This document shows, in pieces, positions 6,760 through 10,193 of a DNA stretch of 10,193 nucleotides; position 1 is the stretch's first letter; the number at the start of each line of letters is the position of its first letter. The notes under the pieces are model-generated. The model worked only from the letters and a program-made list of their open reading frames with translations, had not been told where the DNA came from and ran no database searches. The position numbers were made by a program, and so were the translations under genes. The DNA is from Sphingomonadales bacterium (GTDB lineage Bacteria; Pseudomonadota; Alphaproteobacteria; Sphingomonadales; Sphingomonadaceae), in the NCBI GenBank assembly GCA_017302775.1, contig JAFLDC010000062.1:1-10193 (forward strand), given 5' to 3'.

Positions 6760-7086
6760 ATGAGCTGTTCCGAAAATACGAATGCGATCGAAGGCGATCC
6801 GCTCGACAGTCTTGACGATGCGGTTGCAGCGGCCGCCTTTCGCCGTCTTGTCCGCCATTTGCGACACCGTCACGACGCCGAGAATATCGAGTTGATGGGG
6901 CTGAGCGGGTTTTGTCGCAACTGCCTGGCTGACTGGGTTCGCGAGGCCGGAGCGCCGCTGGACAAGGAGCAGGCGCGCGCGATCATCCACGGCATGCCGT
7001 CGGCCGAATGGAAGGAACGTTTCCAGGGCGAGGCAACGCCGGAACAACTGGCCCGCATGGCTGAAAGCCTGAAGAAAAACGCCTGA
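6760..7086 (+). CDS. DUF1244 family protein
   Basis: Small cytoplasmic protein of unknown function, 108 aa with this start. It is recognised by the family core: [11 protein letters not shown], then [19 protein letters not shown], then [23 protein letters not shown]. The conserved GFCRNCL gives a CxxC pair (Cys52, Cys55) that could bind metal or be redox active; this is inference. No membrane segment or signal peptide is seen, and the protein looks largely helical. The start at 6760 is preferred because AAGGG lies about 10 nt upstream; an in-frame ATG at 6724 would add 12 residues of non-family sequence and overlap the predicted pyk -10 box. From memory, DUF1244, DUF2312/GapR and pyk are neighbours in many alphaproteobacteria, so this order is a conserved block. 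Confidence 0.9.
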   Translation: MSCSENTNAIEGDPLDSLDDAVAAAAFRRLVRHLRHRHDAENIELMGLSGFCRNCLADWVREAGAPLDKEQARAIIHGMPSAEWKERFQGEATPEQLARMAESLKKNA

Positions 7087-7108
7087 GCACGATTTCCACA
7101 GCCCTGTC

Positions 7109-7137
7109 TTTGCTCGAATCTCCGGCCCCGGCTATCG
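7109..7137 (+). promoter_or_regulatory. Candidate gapR promoter with a GANTC site in the spacer
   Basis: TTTGCT (7109-7114), a 17-nt spacer and CTATCG (7132-7137) lie in the 91-nt gap between the DUF1244 gene and gapR. A GANTC site (GAATC, 7116-7120) sits in the spacer and another (GATTC, 7151-7155) in the predicted leader. The hexamers are weak, so the promoter is tentative; transcription from the DUF1244 gene could also serve gapR. Confidence 0.3.
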
Positions 7138-7177
7138 GCCCTGCTCAACCGATTCACCAGACACCGGAGCATACCCC

Positions 7178-7414
7178 ATGGCCGAAACCACCGATGACCG
7201 CCTGCGCCTGCTGATCGAACGCGTGGAGCGTCTCGAAGAGGAAAAGAAGGGCATCGCAGACGATATCAAGGATGTTTACGCAGAGGCCAAGGCGGTTGGC
7301 TATGACGCCAAGATCATGCGCCAGATCGTGCGCCTGCGGAAAATGAAGCCTGACGATCGCAGCGAAATGGAAATGCTGCTGGATACCTACAAGGCCGCAC
7401 TCGGCCTCGGCTGA
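7178..7414 (+). CDS. gapR: GapR family nucleoid-associated protein (DUF2312/UPF0335)
   Basis: A 78-aa basic, coiled-coil-rich protein matching GapR, the essential Caulobacter nucleoid protein that encircles overtwisted DNA ahead of replication and transcription forks and stimulates topoisomerases. The family signature is nearly continuous: [20 protein letters not shown] (residues 10-29), then [20 protein letters not shown] with [11 protein letters not shown] after it. The first helix (about 6-40) is the long dimerising coiled coil; the Lys/Arg-rich middle should line the DNA channel. GGAG at 7166-7169 lies 8 nt before the ATG, a good ribosome-binding site. The upstream gap holds two GANTC sites, suggesting cell-cycle methylation control. 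The reading frame stays open for a further 29 codons after the TGA stop and encodes a hydrophobic stretch (see findings). Confidence 0.95.
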   Translation: MAETTDDRLRLLIERVERLEEEKKGIADDIKDVYAEAKAVGYDAKIMRQIVRLRKMKPDDRSEMEMLLDTYKAALGLG

Positions 7415-7518
7415 GTAGCGGGCTTGATCGGCGCACAATGGCGGCTGGCTGGCCTGACCTTGCTGGCCAGCGCCATTGCGTTACAACCGGCGCGGATATT
7501 TTAGCAGGAGCCCCGGGC

Positions 7519-7836
7519 ATGATCATTACCACCACCACCCTGATTGAGGGCCAGCCGGTCCGGCAATATCTGGGCGTCGTCACCGGCGAAGTGATCGCCG
7601 GGGCCAACCTGGTCCGCGACATCTTTGCTTCGTTCTCAGACATATTCGGTGGACGCTCTGGCAAGTATGAAGAAGTGCTGACCCGCGCGCGCGAACAGGC
7701 ACTGGCGGAAATGCAGGACAAGGCAGCCCGGATGGGCGCCAATGCCGTGATCGGGGTCGATATCGACTACGAAGTGCTGGGCAAGGCCGGATCGATGCTG
7801 ATGGTCAGTTGTTCCGGAACCGCCGTGGTGATCTGA
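7519..7836 (+). CDS. YbjQ/UPF0145 family protein
   Basis: A 105-aa protein of the YbjQ/UPF0145 family, often labelled a putative heavy-metal-binding domain; the function is not established. The family start is clear: [20 protein letters not shown], then [36 protein letters not shown], and [15 protein letters not shown], with the C-terminal [13 protein letters not shown]. Members form ring-like oligomers; I see no membrane segment. The ATG at 7519 matches the family N-terminus and has AGGAG (7506-7510) 8 nt upstream; the frame opens earlier at 7438, but those 27 residues do not resemble the family. It follows gapR by 104 nt and may share its transcript. It ends 7 nt from the stop of the convergent CPBP gene, and both stops lie in one palindrome. 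Confidence 0.92.
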   Translation: MIITTTTLIEGQPVRQYLGVVTGEVIAGANLVRDIFASFSDIFGGRSGKYEEVLTRAREQALAEMQDKAARMGANAVIGVDIDYEVLGKAGSMLMVSCSGTAVVI

Positions 7837-7847
7837 TCGCGGATCAG
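7833..7847. repeat. Palindrome CTGATC-GCG-GATCAG containing both convergent stop codons
   Basis: Perfect 6-bp inverted repeat with a 3-nt centre. The left arm holds the TGA of the YbjQ-family gene (7834-7836) and the right arm holds, in reverse, the TGA of the CPBP protease (7844-7846). It could end transcription in both directions, but has no T-run on either side. Confidence 0.4.
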
Positions 7848-8554
7848 CTCAGGATCAGGGCCAGGGCCACGGTGCAGGCGTTGGCACTCATATGGGTGGC
7901 GATGGCGGCGCCAAGCCCGACGCGCTGGCGAATATAGCCAAGCATCAGCCCGGCCCACAGTTGTGGCAGAACCAGCGGTAGCGAAAGCAGCCCCGGGTTT
8001 GGGTAATTGCTGAGGTGCACCAGCGCAAAAACGGCTGCGGTGACGTAGAATATCACCGGGAAGGCCGCAGCGAACCCACGCAAGGGTTGCCGGTTGCGGC
8101 GCAGCTTCCACCAACAGGCCGGTGCTGCAACCACCGCGACCAGCAGCAGGCCCAGCCCGGCGGACTGGTAACCGGGGGCCAGCACGAGCGCCAGCGCCGC
8201 CGCCACACCGATCGCGCAACCCAGCAGCCACAATGCGGCGCGCGTGCCGCTATGCCATCCGCGGAACAGCAGCTCCTCCAGGATCGGGGCGAGCAACACC
8301 ACCGTGGGCACGAGCCAGCTCTCCGGAACCCGCCCGAACGCTTCAGGTGAGGCGAGGCCGAAGGCCGATTGCCACATGCGCAGCAAGGGTAGCAGCACGC
8401 CGATCAGGATCACCACCTGCAGTGCAGTCAGCCAGATCCAGCGCCGCGGGTTGCCAGGCCCGCGCCAGCCGGACGGCGGGAGAAGGCTGGGATTGCGCAG
8501 AAAGGCGACGAGCTCGCCGATGATGGCGGGAAGGGTGGGAGAAGGCTGGGTCAC
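7844..8554 (-). CDS. CPBP family intramembrane metalloprotease
   Basis: Membrane protein of the CPBP/Abi (CaaX protease and bacteriocin-processing) family, 236 aa with the chosen start. The three catalytic motifs are present: EELLFRG (Glu93, Glu94, Arg98), FALVHLSN (His180) and HMSANA (His221, Asn225), so it should be an active metal-dependent protease within the membrane. Hydrophobic segments lie at about 40-59, 81-95, 108-126, 131-148, 163-180, 186-206 and 215-235. The substrate is unknown; family members process prenylated proteins, peptides or membrane regulators. The frame is open to 8692, but that extension covers the yebC start and lacks family character. GTG at 8552-8554 is chosen because TATCGT (8561-8566) lies 6 nt before it, fitting a leaderless transcript. 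It is divergent from yebC and convergent with the YbjQ-family gene. Confidence 0.88.
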   Translation of the reverse strand: MTQPSPTLPAIIGELVAFLRNPSLLPPSGWRGPGNPRRWIWLTALQVVILIGVLLPLLRMWQSAFGLASPEAFGRVPESWLVPTVVLLAPILEELLFRGWHSGTRAALWLLGCAIGVAAALALVLAPGYQSAGLGLLLVAVVAAPACWWKLRRNRQPLRGFAAAFPVIFYVTAAVFALVHLSNYPNPGLLSLPLVLPQLWAGLMLGYIRQRVGLGAAIATHMSANACTVALALILS

Positions 8555-8560
8555 GCCCCC

Positions 8561-8566
8561 ACGATA
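8561..8566 (-). promoter_or_regulatory. Possible -10 box for leaderless CPBP transcript
   Basis: The minus strand reads TATCGT, then 6 nt, then the GTG start at 8552-8554, so transcription would begin at the start codon itself. No convincing -35 is seen. The G-rich six bases might instead serve as a poorly spaced ribosome-binding site. Confidence 0.25.
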
Positions 8567-8588
8567 CCCGGCAAAGCTTTCCGGGTGG

Positions 8589-8616
8589 TTGAACTGCACG
8601 CCATGCCCGGTGTAAG
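8589..8616 (+). promoter_or_regulatory. Candidate yebC-ruvC promoter
   Basis: TTGAAC (8589-8594), a 16-nt spacer and TGTAAG (8611-8616) lie in the 102-nt gap between the divergent CPBP gene and yebC. The predicted start near 8623 leaves a leader of about 34 nt before the yebC ATG. The -35 is good, the -10 moderate. Confidence 0.35.
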
Positions 8617-8656
8617 GGCGCGTCCAACCGCAATTTCCAGCTTCGAACAGGTTCCC

Positions 8657-9400
8657 ATGGCAGGCCATTCCAAATTCAAGAACATCATGCATCGCAAGGG
8701 CGCGCAGGACAAGAAACGCGCCGCGCAGTTTTCCAAGCTAAGCCGCGAAATCACGGTTGCGGCCAAGATGGGCATGCCCGATCCGGACATGAACCCGCGG
8801 CTGCGCGCCGCCGTGCTGGCGGCCCGCGCCCAGTCGATGCCCAAGGACAATATTCAGCGCGCGATCGACAAGGCCAGCAAGGGCGATGCCGAGAATTACG
8901 AGGAAGTGCGCTATGAAGGCTATGGTCCGGGCGGGGTGGCCTTGATCGTTGAAGCCTTGACCGACAACCGTAATCGCACGGCCACCAACGTCCGCACCGC
9001 CTTTGCCAAGAACGGCGGCAATCTGGGTGCCAGCGGCGCTGTCAGCCATGGGTTCGAGCGTTTGGGACTGATCGAATATGGCGCTGCTGCTGGCGATGAG
9101 GACAAGGTTCTGGAAGCCGCGATCGAAGCCGGGGCGGACGATGTTGAAAGCGATGAGGACGGCCATGCTATCTGGGTTGCGGTGGAGAACCTCCACCCCG
9201 TCGCACGCGAACTGGAAAAGGCCCTGGGCGAGGCTGACGGCGTCAAGCTGGCCTGGAAGCCCAATCTGAAAGCCGACGTAGGAGAAGCCGATGCGGCAAC
9301 CCTGCTCAAGCTGATCGACGTGCTGGACGACGATGACGATGTCCAGACGGTATGGGGCAACTACGAGATTTCCGACGAAGTCATGGCGAAGCTGGGATAA
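8657..9400 (+). CDS. yebC: YebC/PmpR family protein
   Basis: A 247-aa cytoplasmic protein of the YebC/PmpR/TACO1 family. Members were first described as transcription regulators and more recently as ribosome-associated factors that relieve stalling at proline-rich stretches. The canonical N-terminus [20 protein letters not shown] fixes the ATG at 8657. Further family landmarks are [35 protein letters not shown] with IQRAI next, [20 protein letters not shown] with NRT next, and [18 protein letters not shown]. The C-terminal part is acidic, with [15 protein letters not shown] near the end. An in-frame ATG at 8585 is rejected as it adds 24 unrelated residues. yebC immediately upstream of ruvC is a common bacterial arrangement. 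The TAA stop overlaps the ATG of a possible 27-codon ORF. Confidence 0.97.
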   Translation: MAGHSKFKNIMHRKGAQDKKRAAQFSKLSREITVAAKMGMPDPDMNPRLRAAVLAARAQSMPKDNIQRAIDKASKGDAENYEEVRYEGYGPGGVALIVEALTDNRNRTATNVRTAFAKNGGNLGASGAVSHGFERLGLIEYGAAAGDEDKVLEAAIEAGADDVESDEDGHAIWVAVENLHPVARELEKALGEADGVKLAWKPNLKADVGEADAATLLKLIDVLDDDDDVQTVWGNYEISDEVMAKLG

Positions 9401-9483
9401 TGTGGCAGTTGGCCGCGAAAGCGCTGCTACCGGGCGCGGTGGCAGTGGCCAGCGCCGTTTCCGGCCTTGGCCTCAGTCTCTGA
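9400..9483 (+). CDS. Possible 27-aa hydrophobic micro-protein between yebC and ruvC
   Basis: I do not recognise this product. The ATG (9400-9402) overlaps the yebC stop as TAATG, and the TGA (9481-9483) is 1 nt before the ruvC GTG. The 27 codons encode a short polar/basic start (MWQLAAK) followed by about 19 hydrophobic residues ([19 protein letters not shown]), the profile of a single-span membrane micro-protein. A GGGA stretch just before the start is a weak ribosome-binding site. The stop/start overlaps suggest translational coupling from yebC through this ORF to ruvC. It may instead only carry ribosomes to ruvC, or be a chance ORF: GC-rich DNA makes short open frames common. Confidence 0.35.
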   Translation: MWQLAAKALLPGAVAVASAVSGLGLSL

Positions 9484-9484
9484 C

Positions 9485-9952
9485 GTGCGGATCATCGGCC
9501 TCGATCCATCATTGTCTTGTACAGGCTGGGGGATCGTCGCCAGGAGCGGCAACCGGCTGAGCCATGTCGCCAACGGCCAGATCAGGACCGATCCCAAGGC
9601 TTCACTGGCGCAGCGGCTGGTGACGCTTGACGCCGCGCTGGCCGAAGTGATTGCATTGCACCGGCCCGATCGCGGCGCTGTGGAAGAAGTCTTCGTCAAC
9701 ACCAACGCGCAATCGACGCTGAAACTAGGCCAGGCGCGCGGGGTCTGCCTGCTGGCGCTGGCCCGCAGCGGGATGCCAGTGGCGGAATATGCCGCGCGGC
9801 TGGTGAAGAAGGCGATTGTCGGCACGGGCGGGGCGGACAAGGCCCAGGTGCAGGCCATGCTGCAAGTTCTGCTGCCGGGGGTCAAGCTGACCGGCGCCGA
9901 TGCGGCCGATGCGCTTGCGGTGGCGATCACCCACGCACACATGCTCCGGTAA
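9485..9952 (+). CDS. ruvC: Holliday junction endonuclease RuvC
   Basis: Dimeric Mg2+-dependent nuclease that resolves Holliday junctions after RuvAB branch migration. With the GTG start at 9485 the product is 155 aa, slightly shorter than the E. coli enzyme (173). The four catalytic acids are in place: Asp7 (RIIGLDPSL), Glu67 ([10 protein letters not shown]), Asp139 and Asp142 ([14 protein letters not shown]). [16 protein letters not shown] is the conserved dimer-helix region. An alternative TTG start at 9467 would add six residues; GTG at 9485 is chosen because it places Asp7 exactly as in E. coli. No ribosome-binding site is evident, so translation probably depends on coupling to the upstream reading frame. 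ruvA and ruvB do not follow directly; a lipoprotein gene does. Confidence 0.95.
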   Translation: MRIIGLDPSLSCTGWGIVARSGNRLSHVANGQIRTDPKASLAQRLVTLDAALAEVIALHRPDRGAVEEVFVNTNAQSTLKLGQARGVCLLALARSGMPVAEYAARLVKKAIVGTGGADKAQVQAMLQVLLPGVKLTGADAADALAVAITHAHMLR

Positions 9953-10007
9953 CAGCCAGCCCCAGTTCATAATAACCGCCTTAGATCGCGCACTTCGGGG
10001 GTCTATC

Positions 10008-10012
10008 GGAGG
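10008..10012 (+). promoter_or_regulatory. Strong ribosome-binding site of the lipoprotein gene
   Basis: GGAGG lies 5 nt before the ATG at 10018-10020, the best Shine-Dalgarno match in the window and clear support for this start. Confidence 0.65.
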
Positions 10013-10017
10013 CGCCA

Positions 10018-10193
10018 ATGCCAGTTTCAAGAACCGTCGCTCTCGCCGCAGTGGCCGGGCTCATCCTGTCGGGCTGCATGGCCTCGCGCTATCAGATTTC
10101 GGACGCGCTGATGCGGTACGGGCTGGACCGCGGCGAAGCTGATTGTGCATCGGAATTTCTGCGCGGCCATTTATCGACCGGGCAGGTCCGCCG
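10018..10193 (+). CDS. Putative lipoprotein (N-terminal part, cut by window edge)
   Basis: 58 codons are visible. The N-terminus is a lipoprotein signal peptide: Arg5, a hydrophobic core TVALAAVAGLIL, and the lipobox L-S-G-C with the lipidated cysteine at residue 20. Met at the position after the cysteine is not the aspartate inner-membrane retention signal, so outer-membrane sorting is likely. The visible mature part, MASRYQISDALMRYGLDRGE then ADCASEFLRGHLSTGQVRR, looks helical; Cys43 could form a disulfide in the periplasm. The C...FL...LS..Q pattern resembles small uncharacterised proteins of sphingomonads as I remember them; I cannot name a function. The ATG has a strong GGAGG site. The 65-nt gap after ruvC shows no clear terminator, so it may be in the same transcript. 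Confidence 0.75.
   Translation, partial: MPVSRTVALAAVAGLILSGCMASRYQISDALMRYGLDRGEADCASEFLRGHLSTGQVR

Noticed and set aside
7438..7518. A 27-residue N-terminal extension of the YbjQ-family protein
   Set aside because: The family starts at [11 protein letters not shown], and a clear AGGAG site lies 8 nt before that ATG.
2227..8535. Two matches to the E. coli FtsK-orienting motif GGGNAGGG on the plus strand (2227-2234 and 8528-8535)
   Set aside because: About one or two matches per strand are expected by chance in 10 kb at this GC content, and the motif used by this lineage is unknown to me, so they do not indicate replication direction.
9398..9484. A yebC-ruvC fusion by stop read-through, since both genes share a frame with no second stop between them
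   Set aside because: The intervening codons read as Arg/Trp/Cys-rich sequence with no protein-like character; two separate genes are the normal arrangement.

Overview
The window is dense, GC-rich chromosomal DNA (roughly 60-65% by eye) carrying core housekeeping genes of an alphaproteobacterium, most likely of the order Sphingomonadales. Lineage clues are the GapR (DUF2312) and DUF1244 pair beside pyruvate kinase, a short-linker FtsK, a divergent ThiE-like protein of a form I associate with sphingomonads, GANTC sites concentrated in promoters, and several starts that look leaderless or use GTG. I see no tRNA, rRNA, CRISPR array, insertion sequence, phage gene or foreign-looking island. The genus is not determined.

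Layout. Positions 1-3477 hold three minus-strand genes, transcribed from right to left: a ThiE/TenI-like protein, then ftsK (own promoter at about 2884-2913), then the N-terminal 160 codons of a COG2509-type FAD-dependent dehydrogenase that runs off the left edge. The PLP-binding protein yggS (3500-4162, +) is divergent from the ThiE-like gene; a palindromic -10-like box lies between them. yggS converges on bioB (minus), which lies behind pyk (minus). Divergent from pyk is a plus-strand row: DUF1244 protein, gapR, YbjQ/UPF0145 protein. This row converges on a minus-strand CPBP-family membrane protease, with the two stop codons inside one palindrome. Divergent from the protease are yebC, a possible 27-codon membrane micro-ORF and ruvC, then the start of a lipoprotein gene cut by the right edge.

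How the genes relate. FtsK (chromosome segregation at the septum), GapR (overtwisted-DNA binding) and RuvC (Holliday junction resolution) all handle chromosomal DNA; pyk and bioB are central metabolism and cofactor synthesis. No novel defence or mobile system is visible. The best leads are regulatory: 5 of the 14 GANTC (CcrM methylation) sites I counted by eye fall in just two short intergenic gaps, upstream of ftsK and gapR. The other lead is a stop/start-overlapping micro-ORF linking yebC to ruvC. Starts were chosen from ribosome-binding sites, promoter placement and family alignment from memory; several differ from the longest open frame.
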